This document shows positions 52,391 to 60,906 of a stretch of DNA of 64,000 nt, piece after piece. The stretch's first letter is position 1. Every line of letters begins with the position of its first letter. The translations under genes were made by a program, and so were the position numbers. The DNA is from Flavisolibacter ginsengisoli DSM 18119 (GTDB lineage Bacteria; Bacteroidota; Bacteroidia; Chitinophagales; Chitinophagaceae), in contig NZ_FQUU01000009.1 of NCBI RefSeq assembly GCF_900129295.1, forward strand, positions 1 through 64,000, given 5' to 3'. The notes beneath the pieces were generated by a model that saw only the letters and a program-made list of their open reading frames with translations, was not told the DNA's origin and made no database searches.

Positions 52391-53311
52391 TTAGTCCTTT
52401 AACTCGGCACGGCGCACATAAAACGGCTTCTTTGCGGGTTGAAGATAAGCACGCCTGAAGATCAATTGTCCCCTGTCGCTCTTTAAAAAATTTGCAAAAG
52501 CCCCACCAAGCCCATATTGCTGTTCCCGAAGTACATATACCAAATCACGTACCATAGGATAACTTTTAGTATAAATCAGGTATTGAACAGGTAATACAAA
52601 TGCATTGGCGCTGTCCGTACTCTCCAACCTTGCAAGCCTGATCCTTTTTAAAAAACTTTGCTGGCTTGTGTCTTCCTTATTCCCTACCCAGCTTACGCCA
52701 ATAAATCCTACAGCATTGGGTGTTTTTGACACGTAATCAATTACGCCTTCACTGCTTTGAGCCCCCACAACGTTTTTGCCCAGGTTTTTACCTTTAAGCA
52801 CTGAATCTATCATAAACCGAACCGTACTGGTGGCCTTCAGACCATCAAAAACAGGAATTAGATTTTCTTTAAGATTTCCACTCACCAGGTCACGGATACG
52901 ATCCATTGTAAAAAAGGAGTCTTTTGCTTCGGGGTGAATGATCACTGCAATGGCGTCATGCGCAACGGTGGCCTGTACAGGACCCACTTTTAACGAATCG
53001 ATCATGAACTTCCTCTCGCTTTCCGAAAAACCCCTCGTGGCAATGATCATCCTGATAGAATCTACTCCAAAATCACGCAGACAGTCGGCCTCCGGCTTAT
53101 ATTGAACATTGATATGGGCATCCGGGTAACTGGCCTGGTACACTTCAATTTCGGCATCTATGACTGGTTTGAAAGATTCGTCACAACTAATATAAATGGT
53201 ACCATTATCAAACCTGTCTATTTTCTTTTCCTTTGACTTATCAGAACAAGCCTGGAAAAAAATTACCAGGAATAATAACAAGACCATCCTCACCCTACAC
53301 TTGAAATTCAT
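52391..53311 (-). CDS. PstS-like substrate-binding lipoprotein
   Basis: 306 residues. Lipoprotein signal VLLLFLVIFFQAC (Cys about 22). Periplasmic-binding-protein type 2 fold of the phosphate-binding group: GTIYISCDESFKPVIDAEIEVYQASYPDAHINVQY, and the later VVGAQSSEGVIDYVSKTPNAVGFIGVSW. The usual SGGS phosphate loop is not evident, so phosphate binding is doubtful. No pstCAB genes are near; instead tonB and a TPR gene flank it. It starts inside the stop of the preceding small gene (ATGA overlap). Confidence 0.85.
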   Translation of the reverse strand: MNFKCRVRMVLLLFLVIFFQACSDKSKEKKIDRFDNGTIYISCDESFKPVIDAEIEVYQASYPDAHINVQYKPEADCLRDFGVDSIRMIIATRGFSESERKFMIDSLKVGPVQATVAHDAIAVIIHPEAKDSFFTMDRIRDLVSGNLKENLIPVFDGLKATSTVRFMIDSVLKGKNLGKNVVGAQSSEGVIDYVSKTPNAVGFIGVSWVGNKEDTSQQSFLKRIRLARLESTDSANAFVLPVQYLIYTKSYPMVRDLVYVLREQQYGLGGAFANFLKSDRGQLIFRRAYLQPAKKPFYVRRAELKD

Positions 53312-53547
53312 CTATAATAATCCTTTTTGTAACCCCTGTACATTCTCCAGATGCCATAAAATATAAATACTATACCTATAAAAACATCCATTGAAGAAGG
53401 TTGCCTGTTAAAGACATTTATGTGCAGCACCTTATTCAAACAAAAATACAGTCCTATGAACAGGATCAATGCTCCCATGGCATAATCCATAATAGAGCGC
53501 ATGCGGTTGACTCTTTTCCTTTGTTCTTCCTGAAACTCTTCTATCAT
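53308..53547 (-). CDS. Small membrane protein with two helices
   Basis: 79 residues from the ATG at 53547 (a TTG 21 bases upstream is the alternative). A charged N-terminus (EEFQEEQRKRVNRMRS) is followed by helices near 20-42 and 52-72, with the short loop FNRQPSSMD between them. C-terminus YRGYKKDYYR. Function unknown. It overlaps the PstS-like gene by 4 bases and follows tonB by 32, so it belongs to the same operon. Confidence 0.8.
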   Translation of the reverse strand: MIEEFQEEQRKRVNRMRSIMDYAMGALILFIGLYFCLNKVLHINVFNRQPSSMDVFIGIVFIFYGIWRMYRGYKKDYYR

Positions 53548-53579
53548 ACCTTTAATTGGGTGGAGCAATTTAAAACTTT

Positions 53580-54383
53580 TTACTCTTCAAGTCCTACAAA
53601 TGTTACCGGCTGCGTAAATGAAACCGTCACTGCATGACCGTTTTGAATGGCTGGTTTCCACTTAGGCATTTTTCTTAATACTCTTATCACCTCATTATCA
53701 AAAGCATAGCCACCCGAGCGGACAACCGTAAAACCTGTTACCGATCCATCGGCATCTACTATGAATTTGATCAACACTATTTTCTTTTCTCCCGGCTCCA
53801 AATCAGCAGGCGTTTGAAGATTCCTGTTCAGGTAATTAACCCACGCCCGGGCACCTCCGGGAAACTCTGGTTGCTGTTCCACTACCTCAAAAGCTGGGGC
53901 ATCTGCCTTTGCAGGTGTGGCAGTAGTTTCCTTTGATTGCGCCTGGTCGGGCATGTTAGGAAGGGAAGCATCTGCAGGACCATCCACATTACTACCTCCT
54001 ATGGCGCTCATTGAAATATCTTCTACCGTCTTCATCATCCTTTTCTCATCCGGGTTAGCAACTATCTTCATTTGATCAGAGTAACTCGATTGCGCCCTCC
54101 TGGGAGGCGGTGGTGCTTCAGGCGGCTTAGGCAAGGGTGTAAAAGGCGCAATTTCTATGACATGCACAAATGGTTTTTCCCGCTCTGTATAAATAATTGA
54201 ATCACCAGCATTACGAAACAATAAACTCAGGAAAAGAACGGAGCTTAAAGTAAGTCCCAATGCAATTTTCAATCTTAAAGGATAGTGCCTGCGCAACGTA
54301 TAGGCGCCGTACTGCTTATTGCGATTATCAAAGAGAATGTCCAGTACATCGGCTTTTAAAATTTCCCATGCTTGCATACTCAT
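53580..54383 (-). CDS. tonB: Energy transducer TonB, second copy
   Basis: 267 residues from the ATG at 54383 (54377 also possible). N-terminal DILFDNRNKQYGAYTLRRHYPLRLK, one membrane helix (about 37-57), short Pro-rich spacer (PLPKPPEAPPPPRR), and a TonB C-terminal domain (about 175-267, FPGGARAWVNYLNRNLQTPADLEPGEKKIVLIKFIVDADGSVTGFTVVRSGG). It has no exbBD next to it and probably shares the motor encoded near 34 kb. First gene of its operon. Confidence 0.92.
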   Translation of the reverse strand: MSMQAWEILKADVLDILFDNRNKQYGAYTLRRHYPLRLKIALGLTLSSVLFLSLLFRNAGDSIIYTEREKPFVHVIEIAPFTPLPKPPEAPPPPRRAQSSYSDQMKIVANPDEKRMMKTVEDISMSAIGGSNVDGPADASLPNMPDQAQSKETTATPAKADAPAFEVVEQQPEFPGGARAWVNYLNRNLQTPADLEPGEKKIVLIKFIVDADGSVTGFTVVRSGGYAFDNEVIRVLRKMPKWKPAIQNGHAVTVSFTQPVTFVGLEE

Positions 54384-54518
54384 TAATTTATAAATAAGAT
54401 GCTTTCAGGAAAGCTTTCCATATCAAATTATCATTATTTCTTAAAATTCTCTTAATGGTAAAATGGAAATGCCGGTTCCTGACTTCCCATTCCAGTCCCT
54501 GCAACCTACTTGCATTAT

Positions 54519-54573
54519 GCAACGGCTATGTAACGGCTATGTGCCGCCTATGTAACGGCTCTGTAACGGCTCT
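54519..54573. repeat. 11-bp tandem repeat, five units
   Basis: GCAACGGCTAT, GTAACGGCTAT, GTGCCGCCTAT, GTAACGGCTCT, GTAACGGCTCT without gaps. The consensus is GTAACGGCTMT. It is about 140 bases upstream of tonB and 200 bases upstream of the phosphatase gene. Confidence 0.9.
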
Positions 54574-54744
54574 TTAAAGAGGCGGTAAGGAGGCATTGCA
54601 CACCTGTCACATAGAGGTTTTACAGAGCTCTTTCATAAGAATCAACCATAAATATGCTCCTAACACCATGAATAATAACAGAATCTGCCAGGAGAACTAA
54701 AGTAATGAGAATCTATACAAAGAGAGCTCACACCGGGAAAGTCT

Positions 54745-54752
54745 TAAATTTG
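54745..54752 (+). promoter_or_regulatory. Phosphatase gene promoter -7 box TAAATTTG
   Basis: Perfect TAnnTTTG, 19 bases before the ATG at 54772. No TTG at the -33 position. Confidence 0.6.
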
Positions 54753-54771
54753 CACCCCTTAAATATTGGCA

Positions 54772-55245
54772 ATGAAAATATTGATGGTGTGCTTAGGAAA
54801 TATCTGCAGGAGTCCGTTGGCTGAAGGCATTCTGCAATCTAAGGCAAAACAGGCAGGCCTGGATTGGCAGGTGGATAGTGCCGGAACAAATGGTTATCAT
54901 GTTGGAGAAGCTCCCCATCCCCTGTCTCAAAAAGTTGCCAGGTTAAATGGCATTGATATTTGTGAACAAAGGGCCCGTCGGTTTGTCAAAGAAGATCTCG
55001 ATCGATATGATAAGATCTATGCAATGGCAGATGATGTAATAGATGATATTAAAAGCATCGTGAAAAACAGGTTTGATCAATCAAAAGTGGAATTATTCCT
55101 GAATGAATTATTCCCCGGCGAAAATGCTTCTGTACCAGATCCCTGGTATGGTCCTGAGCCGGGCTACCACGAAGTGTATAAGCTGATTGATGAAGCCTGC
55201 GATAAGATCATTGAAAAGTATGCAGGCAGGCAACAAAACAAATAA
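54772..55245 (+). CDS. Low-molecular-weight protein tyrosine phosphatase
   Basis: 157 residues from the ATG at 54772 (TTG two codons earlier rejected). The P-loop C7-LGNIC-R13-S fits C-x5-R-S at the N-terminus, and VPDPWYGPEPGYHEVY (about 120-135) provides the catalytic Asp. It dephosphorylates tyrosine in proteins, often with an exopolysaccharide tyrosine kinase, which is not near. It precedes hisS by 30 bases. Confidence 0.94.
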   Translation: MKILMVCLGNICRSPLAEGILQSKAKQAGLDWQVDSAGTNGYHVGEAPHPLSQKVARLNGIDICEQRARRFVKEDLDRYDKIYAMADDVIDDIKSIVKNRFDQSKVELFLNELFPGENASVPDPWYGPEPGYHEVYKLIDEACDKIIEKYAGRQQNK

Positions 55246-55254
55246 CCCATTATT

Positions 55255-55268
55255 AGTTTTTACTTTTG
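55255..55268 (+). promoter_or_regulatory. Heptamer pair with -7 box TACTTTTG before hisS
   Basis: AGTTTTT ACTTTTG in 7-base phase; TACTTTTG at 55261-55268 is a perfect -7 box that ends 7 bases before the hisS ATG. The same heptamer occurs inside the nuo operon. Confidence 0.5.
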
Positions 55269-55275
55269 ACACCAG

Positions 55276-56679
55276 ATGAGTAAACCTTCCATTCCCCAGG
55301 GCACCCGTGATTTTGGACCAGATGTAGTGAGAAAGCGGGCATTTATTTTCAATACGATTCGTTCTGTTTTTGAACTATATGGCTTTCTTCCCATAGAAAC
55401 GCCCGCCATGGAAAACCTGGAAACCCTTATGGGTAAATATGGCGAAGAGGGTGATAAACTAATATTCAAGATATTAAATAATGGATTGGACAATCCAGCT
55501 AAGGAACAGCAGGTTCGGGAGGATTTTGAAAAAATATTACAGGGAAAGAACAATAAAGGCATCACCGAAAGGGCATTAAAATATGACCTTACCATTCCCT
55601 TTGCCAGGTATGTGGCTATGAATCATGGCCAACTTACTTTTCCATTCAAGCGCTACCAGGTGCAACCCGTTTGGCGTGCAGACAGGCCACAAAAAGGCAG
55701 GTACCGCGAATTCTACCAGTGCGATGCAGATGTGGTAGGCAGCAACTCCTTGCTGAACGAGGTGGAATTTGTAAATCTTTATACGGATGTATTTTCAAAG
55801 CTTGGTATCCAGGGATGCGAACTGCGCATCAACTCCCGGAAGATATTATCGGCTTTGGCTGAAGTATGTGGTGGAGCTGATAAACTAACAGATATTACCA
55901 TTGCCATTGATAAACTGGATAAGATTGGCCTGGAGAAAGTAAAGGAAGAACTATCAGAAAGAGGCCTGACTGGAGAACAGGTTTTAGTTATTGAAAAATA
56001 CCTGGACATCAATGGTAGCAATGAATCCAAATTGGCAGCAATCAAAGAACTGCTGTTGGATACAGAAGATGGAAAGAAAGGGGTCAATGAACTTGAGTTC
56101 ATCCTCAACATAATCAATGATCAAAGATCTAAGGATGAAAATTCAAAGGCTGGTACAACAACATCACTTATCATTGACTTCACACTTGCCAGGGGCCTTA
56201 ACTATTATACAGGAATTATCTTTGAAGCGAAGGCGCCCGGTACAGTAAAGATTGGCTCTATTGGCGGTGGTGGGCGCTATGATGACCTGACAGGATTATT
56301 TGGTGTGCCTAATATACCCGGGGTAGGAATTTCATTTGGCGTAGACAGGATATATGATGTAATGGAAGAACTGCAATTGTTTCCCTCAAAGGTGGAACAG
56401 GGTACAAGGGTATTGTTCTTTAATACGGGGCTTGAGGAAAGCAAAAAAGCATATGAACTTTTATCAAGCCTGAGGAGATCGGGTATCGCCGCAGAACTGT
56501 TTCATGAGCCAACCAAATTTGACAAGCAATTCAAATATGCTGAAAAAAAGCAGATACCTTTTATCATTATCATTGGTTCGAAAGAACTGGAGGAAAAAGC
56601 ATTCATAATCAAAGACCTTCGCTCAGGCGAGCAACGCTCTATACCATTTGCCGATATTTCATCCTTGTCTTTTAACTGA
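55276..56679 (+). CDS. hisS: Histidyl-tRNA synthetase
   Basis: 467 residues. Class II synthetase: motif 1 region near PIETPAMENLETLMGKYGEEG, motif 2 in QVQPVWRADRPQKGRYREFYQCDAD, the histidine loops LARGLNYYTGIIFEAKAPG and GGGRYDDLTGLFG, motif 3 in GVGISFGVDRIYDVM, and an anticodon-binding domain at the end. It attaches histidine to tRNA-His. Its 3' end overlaps the lipoprotein gene on the other strand by 21 bases. Confidence 0.97.
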   Translation: MSKPSIPQGTRDFGPDVVRKRAFIFNTIRSVFELYGFLPIETPAMENLETLMGKYGEEGDKLIFKILNNGLDNPAKEQQVREDFEKILQGKNNKGITERALKYDLTIPFARYVAMNHGQLTFPFKRYQVQPVWRADRPQKGRYREFYQCDADVVGSNSLLNEVEFVNLYTDVFSKLGIQGCELRINSRKILSALAEVCGGADKLTDITIAIDKLDKIGLEKVKEELSERGLTGEQVLVIEKYLDINGSNESKLAAIKELLLDTEDGKKGVNELEFILNIINDQRSKDENSKAGTTTSLIIDFTLARGLNYYTGIIFEAKAPGTVKIGSIGGGGRYDDLTGLFGVPNIPGVGISFGVDRIYDVMEELQLFPSKVEQGTRVLFFNTGLEESKKAYELLSSLRRSGIAAELFHEPTKFDKQFKYAEKKQIPFIIIIGSKELEEKAFIIKDLRSGEQRSIPFADISSLSFN

Positions 56680-57144
56680 TTTCTGCACGGCAGGTGCTAT
56701 AGGATGTACCATGAAGTAATTAGTAGCTGAATCAAACCTTACTTCCTTTTCGGGGGAAACATTCCTGTAGCCTGTGCGCAATTTATTCTGCCGCACTTCA
56801 CGCCAGTATAAATGTGTTGAATCCATTCCCTTATACACAAGTGCCCCGGTTGGTTCATAAAGCCTCGGAATATTGATCAATTCATCAATAGGAAATACAT
56901 AGGTTGATGTATCAGCCATATTAGCCATATAAAATAATTCAGGGCCATAGCTGTAGGTAAGTATGGTGTTTCCCGAGCTGTCCACTTCTGTTCTTTCTTT
57001 CGAAAATCCTTTTGGAATGATCACCGGGACAGAATATGTGCTTCCGTTTTCATTATAAGTAAATGAACTGCGTTTGTATTTGGAGAATAAAAAACATGAA
57101 TTAAGAATAGTGCAAAGAATAAGGAGCGCCAGGTAGATCTTCAT
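56659..57144 (-). CDS. Lipoprotein of unknown function
   Basis: 161 residues. Lipoprotein signal KIYLALLILCTILNSC (Cys 17). The mature part has a SYSVPVIIPKGFSKE-like beta start, TSTYVFPIDELINIPRLY and YWREVRQNKLRTGYRNVSPEKEVRFDSATNYF, with no family I recognise. It converges on hisS, with the last 21 bases overlapping. Expected at the outer membrane. Function unknown. Confidence 0.78.
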   Translation of the reverse strand: MKIYLALLILCTILNSCFLFSKYKRSSFTYNENGSTYSVPVIIPKGFSKERTEVDSSGNTILTYSYGPELFYMANMADTSTYVFPIDELINIPRLYEPTGALVYKGMDSTHLYWREVRQNKLRTGYRNVSPEKEVRFDSATNYFMVHPIAPAVQKSVKRQG

Positions 57145-57193
57145 TTGCTATTCTATTTCAATAATTGTACTAAGGCAGGCAGCTACGCAGGCA

Positions 57194-58396
57194 TCAGCAC
57201 AATTCATATATAATAGCTGCGCCTTGTCCAACCCCTACACACATAGTAGCCAATCCATACCTTGATCTTCTTCTTTTCATTTCATGAAGCAAAGTGGTGG
57301 AAATACGAACGCCACTGCAGCCTAAAGGATGTCCCAAAGCAATTGAACCCCCGTTAACATTAACCTTACCAGGATCAATTCCCAGGTCGTGAATGCAGGC
57401 CAAAGCCTGGGAGGCAAAAGCCTCATTCAATTCGATAAGATCCATGTTAGCAATGGATAAGCTTGCCCTACGTAAGGCTTTTTGTGTGGCAGGCACAGGG
57501 CCAATACCCATTATGGCTGGATCTACCCCGGCAGTAGCCATTGATATGATCCTGGCCATAGGCTTCAGTTCATATTTTTTTACAGCTTCAGGGCTTGCCA
57601 GCAATAGGGCCGCTGCCCCATCATTAATACCAGCGGCATTACCTGCTGTGACAGTACCATCCTTTACAAAAGCTGGCTTTAAGGAGCTTAGCTTCTCCAT
57701 GGATGTTTGCCGCGGGTGCTCATCTTTCTCTACAAAGTGAATGGCACCCTTTTCGCCTTTTACTTCAACAGGTACAATTTCATCGCGCCATGTTCCTTTT
57801 TCCAGGGCAGCAAAATATTTCTGCTGGGAACTTAAGGCAAACTCATCCTGCTTTTGGCGTGATATGCCCCATTTTTTAGCAACGTTTTCGCCGGTTTCAC
57901 CCATGCTGTAAGGATAATAGGCATCCTTCATTTGTTCATTAACAAACCGCCAGCCCAGTGTTGTATCATATATCTCAGCCTTTCTGTCAAATGGCGATTG
58001 GGATTTAGGCATCACAAAAGGCGCCCGGCTCATGCTTTCCACGCCACAGGCTATGATGATCTCAGCATCTTCACAAGCAATCTGCCTGGCACCATCCATA
58101 ACAGCCTGTAAACCAGAGGCACACAACCGGTTTACGGTAGTGCCGGCAACGGTAACTGGTAACCCGGCCAGCAAGGCTGCCATTCGGGCTACATTCCTGT
58201 TGTCCTCTCCCGCCTGGTTGGCATCGCCCGCTATAACATCCTCTATAGCAGAATGATCTATGGTATTATTCCGCGCCAGTAATTCCTTTATAATATATGC
58301 TAACAGATCGTCCGGGCGTACAGCACTCAGTGCACCCCCATATTTTCCAATAGGTGTTCTTACTGCGTCAATTACAAATACATCTCTCATATTCAT
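57194..58396 (-). CDS. Acetyl-CoA C-acyltransferase (thiolase)
   Basis: 400 residues from the ATG at 58396 (58390 also possible). Nucleophile Cys in NRLCASGLQAV (about 90), HPLGCSG (about 360) with the general-base Cys and His, and NEAFASQAL are all intact. Best fit is the 3-oxoadipyl-CoA/acetyl-CoA thiolase branch, with VFIDAVRTPIGKYGG at the start. It cleaves or forms beta-ketoacyl-CoA in fatty acid or aromatic catabolism. No beta-oxidation genes are adjacent, so the pathway is open. Confidence 0.92.
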   Translation of the reverse strand: MNMRDVFVIDAVRTPIGKYGGALSAVRPDDLLAYIIKELLARNNTIDHSAIEDVIAGDANQAGEDNRNVARMAALLAGLPVTVAGTTVNRLCASGLQAVMDGARQIACEDAEIIIACGVESMSRAPFVMPKSQSPFDRKAEIYDTTLGWRFVNEQMKDAYYPYSMGETGENVAKKWGISRQKQDEFALSSQQKYFAALEKGTWRDEIVPVEVKGEKGAIHFVEKDEHPRQTSMEKLSSLKPAFVKDGTVTAGNAAGINDGAAALLLASPEAVKKYELKPMARIISMATAGVDPAIMGIGPVPATQKALRRASLSIANMDLIELNEAFASQALACIHDLGIDPGKVNVNGGSIALGHPLGCSGVRISTTLLHEMKRRRSRYGLATMCVGVGQGAAIIYELC

Positions 58397-58486
58397 CTGT
58401 TTCAATAAATCTATGACCGGGAAGTAATAAAAGGTTAATGCCCGGGCCTAAAGCCAGCGCAATATACTATAAGCGGAAAATTGAAA

Positions 58487-58858
58487 TTATTTGGAGAGAT
58501 AGTACACTCTTTTTCGCCTGTTGATGGCCAGCGCAGGATCCTGCTTATCTCCTTCAAGAACAAGGTCTGCCACCTCCACCTTAATACTGTTTACCAATCC
58601 CTTATCACTGCGGTAGAAATAGGCCATACCATTATGGTCAGGGATACTGAAAGTATCCTTGCTTACCCATTTCATGGAAGCGGATCCAATACTGGAATTA
58701 GCATATAAGGCACCATTTTCAATAGTGATATCAACTGAAGGTGTTGGACTGCCTTCCCTGAATTTATACAAGCCTTTGTATTCATTTAGCGTTGAGTCCT
58801 GTGCAAACAGGGAAACACAGGAAATACATAAAAGCAGCAGCAGTGAAGTTATTTTCAT
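58487..58858 (-). CDS. Small secreted protein of unknown function
   Basis: 123 residues. Signal peptide KITSLLLLLCISCVSLFAQD (cut after AQ, about 20). The remaining 100 residues form beta strands: YKGLYKFREGSPTPSVDITIENGALYAN, and FSIPDHNGMAYFYRSDKGLVNSIKVEV. This is like the small beta domain (DUF3471-type) that follows serine hydrolase domains in many Bacteroidota proteins, here free-standing. Periplasmic, ligand unknown. Confidence 0.75.
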   Translation of the reverse strand: MKITSLLLLLCISCVSLFAQDSTLNEYKGLYKFREGSPTPSVDITIENGALYANSSIGSASMKWVSKDTFSIPDHNGMAYFYRSDKGLVNSIKVEVADLVLEGDKQDPALAINRRKRVYYLSK

Positions 58859-58939
58859 GGCAATAAAATATTAAGTGAATATACTTAAAAGCATGGGTTC
58901 AAAACAGGGCTTTTAACAAAGCCATCGGGACAATAAATC

Positions 58940-58947
58940 TATCTTTG
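58940..58947 (+). promoter_or_regulatory. rlmN promoter -7 box TATCTTTG
   Basis: Perfect TAnnTTTG ending four bases before the rlmN ATG, so the transcript would start at or within the start codon. Confidence 0.5.
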
Positions 58948-58951
58948 CGCG

Positions 58952-60016
58952 ATGGCTGAAACAGCAACCCTCAAGATAAATGGTAGTAATAATATCCGCC
59001 AGCTCAGTCTGCCTGACCTGGAGCAATATTTCATTGCCATGAGAGAAAAGAAATTCAGGGCGCACCAGGTATGGGAATGGCTATGGCAAAAGCATGCACA
59101 TTCGTTTGCCGACATGACCAACCTAAGTAAGGAACTGCGCCAGAAACTAGGTGAGAATTTTTCTCTTCCCGCCCTTATGGTTGATGCTTCACAGTACAGT
59201 GCCGATGGAACGGTGAAGTCACGCTTCAAAACGCATGAAGGCCATCTTTGCGAAGGCGTGTTAATACCTACGGATAATCGTTATACTGCCTGCGTTTCAT
59301 CACAGATCGGCTGCTCATTAAGCTGTAAATTCTGCGCAACGGGATACATAGAAAGAAAGCGCAACCTTGATTTTGACGAGATCTACGATGAGGTAGTAAT
59401 CCTTAACCAGCAATGTGAAAAGGTATACGATAAGAAGCTAAGTAATATCGTGTTCATGGGCATGGGGGAACCTTTGCTGAACTATAAGAATGTATTAAAA
59501 GCAATAGAACGCATTACCTCTCCTGATGGACTCGGCATGAGTCCAAAACGCATTACTGTGTCTACTGCCGGGGTGGCCAAGCAAATCAGGCAACTGGGGG
59601 ATGATAAGGTGAAATTTAAGTTAGCCTTGTCCCTTCACGCTGCTAATGATAAAAAACGCCATGATATTATGCCCATCAATGACTCCAACAATATCCAGTC
59701 ATTAGTGGAGGCGCTGAATCATTTTTATGCACAAACCAAGAACGAGATCACCTTTGAATACATTCTTTTTAAGGATTTTAATGATTCACTGAAAGATGCA
59801 GACGAGCTGATAAAGCTCTACCGTCGTGTGCCTGCAGATCTTATCAACCTGATAGAATACAACCCTATAGATGCGGCTAAGTTTGAGAAGCCGGAAGAAT
59901 CAAAAGTGGAAGCATTTATGGAATACCTGGGCAGGCATAAAGTGAACGCACGTTTGCGTCGCAGCCGGGGAAAGGATATTGATGCTGCCTGCGGTCAACT
60001 GGCCAATAAAAACTAG
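58952..60016 (+). CDS. rlmN: Dual-specificity RNA methyltransferase RlmN
   Basis: 354 residues. Radical SAM motif CSLSCKFC (C-x3-C-x2-C, about 122) after VSSQIG, the conserved GMGEPLLNY, and the catalytic Cys near the end in DIDAACGQL. It methylates C2 of A2503 in 23S rRNA and A37 in tRNAs. The ATG is the only good start, and the -7 box ends four bases before it. Confidence 0.96.
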   Translation: MAETATLKINGSNNIRQLSLPDLEQYFIAMREKKFRAHQVWEWLWQKHAHSFADMTNLSKELRQKLGENFSLPALMVDASQYSADGTVKSRFKTHEGHLCEGVLIPTDNRYTACVSSQIGCSLSCKFCATGYIERKRNLDFDEIYDEVVILNQQCEKVYDKKLSNIVFMGMGEPLLNYKNVLKAIERITSPDGLGMSPKRITVSTAGVAKQIRQLGDDKVKFKLALSLHAANDKKRHDIMPINDSNNIQSLVEALNHFYAQTKNEITFEYILFKDFNDSLKDADELIKLYRRVPADLINLIEYNPIDAAKFEKPEESKVEAFMEYLGRHKVNARLRRSRGKDIDAACGQLANKN

Positions 60017-60158
60017 TATCCTGCCTGACAATGGCTTTACTTCATATACATAATTTTACTTCTTTAAGAAGCTTCTAACCTTAATTAACCTACCTAGTTT
60101 AAACTACGCTTTCATACGCTGGTCTTTAATACAACAACAAAAAAAAGAACCAGGAAAT

Positions 60159-60833
60159 ATGAAAAAATTTATCACTTCAGCACTTGTTTTAGCATTAACA
60201 ATAGGTGCTGCCCAGGCGCAAACTACTTCCACCCAGGAAGGTAAGAAACACGATAAGAAAGAACACAAAGGAGAAGCATTCAGGCAATTAAACCTTACAG
60301 CAGAGCAAAAAGCTAAATTGAAAACACTTCATCAAGAGCAGAAAAAAGAAATGCAGGCTTTAAAGAGCGGGGACCAGGCAAACAAAGAGCAAAGGAAAGC
60401 CATCCATGAAAAGTATAAAGCACAAATGGAGTCGATTCTTACTGCCGACCAGAAGCAGAAGTTAGCCAAACTGAAGGAAGAAAGAAAAGCTTCCTGGAAA
60501 AACGGCAACTACAAGAAAGAGGGCAAGTTTCGCCACAATGGAGATAGCACCCAAATGGGCGATAGAGGCAGATTTAAAAAAGGTGATGGCATGAGCAAAG
60601 AGCTTGGCCTTACGGCTACACAACAGGAGCAAATGAGCAAGATCAGGGCTGAATATTCCAGCCAGTTCCAGTCACTGCACAATGATAACAGCCTGACCAA
60701 AGATCAAAAGAAAGCTAAGATGCAGGAATTGAGAAAAGCACAGATGGATAAAATGAAAACCGTGCTTACTCCTGACCAAATTGATAAAATGAAATCCTTT
60801 AGAAAGGAGCATGCAAATAAGAACACAAAGTAA
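60159..60833 (+). CDS. Spy/CpxP-like periplasmic protein with LTxxQ motifs
   Basis: 224 residues. Signal peptide FITSALVLALTIGAAQAQ (cut near 21). The rest is Lys/Gln/Glu-rich helix with five LTxxQ-type motifs: LTAEQ, LTADQ, LTATQ, LTKDQ and LTPDQ. Two units of about 60-70 residues are separated by a basic, Gly-rich linker (GKFRHNGDSTQMGDRGRFKKG). Spy is a chaperone in the periplasm and CpxP an envelope stress inhibitor. Followed by a terminator. Confidence 0.88.
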   Translation: MKKFITSALVLALTIGAAQAQTTSTQEGKKHDKKEHKGEAFRQLNLTAEQKAKLKTLHQEQKKEMQALKSGDQANKEQRKAIHEKYKAQMESILTADQKQKLAKLKEERKASWKNGNYKKEGKFRHNGDSTQMGDRGRFKKGDGMSKELGLTATQQEQMSKIRAEYSSQFQSLHNDNSLTKDQKKAKMQELRKAQMDKMKTVLTPDQIDKMKSFRKEHANKNTK

Positions 60834-60866
60834 TTATTGAGATAAGAATCTCAGCCTATTGGAAAC

Positions 60867-60893
60867 AAAAGACCGTGTGCTGCACGGTCTTTT
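60867..60893 (+). terminator. Rho-independent terminator abutting the next promoter
   Basis: AAAAGACCGTG and CACGGTCTTTT pair over 11 bases with loop TGCTG. The T run merges into the -7 box TATTTTTG at 60895-60902. Confidence 0.9.
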
Positions 60894-60894
60894 C

Positions 60895-60902
60895 TATTTT
60901 TG
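60895..60902 (+). promoter_or_regulatory. -7 box TATTTTTG before the pseudouridine synthase gene
   Basis: Perfect TAnnTTTG ending four bases before the ATG at 60907, so a leaderless or almost leaderless transcript is predicted. Confidence 0.5.
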
Positions 60903-60906
60903 TACC

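Larger units (their letters stand above)
54384..54771. other. Divergent intergenic region tonB / phosphatase
   Basis: 388 bases holding the 11-bp tandem array (54519-54573), a GC-richer segment after it with AAGAGGCGGTAAGGAGGC, and the phosphatase promoter. No gene or RNA is seen. Confidence 0.6.

Noticed and set aside
54519-54573. CRISPR-like array
   Set aside because: Units are 11 bases with no spacers and no cas genes are near.
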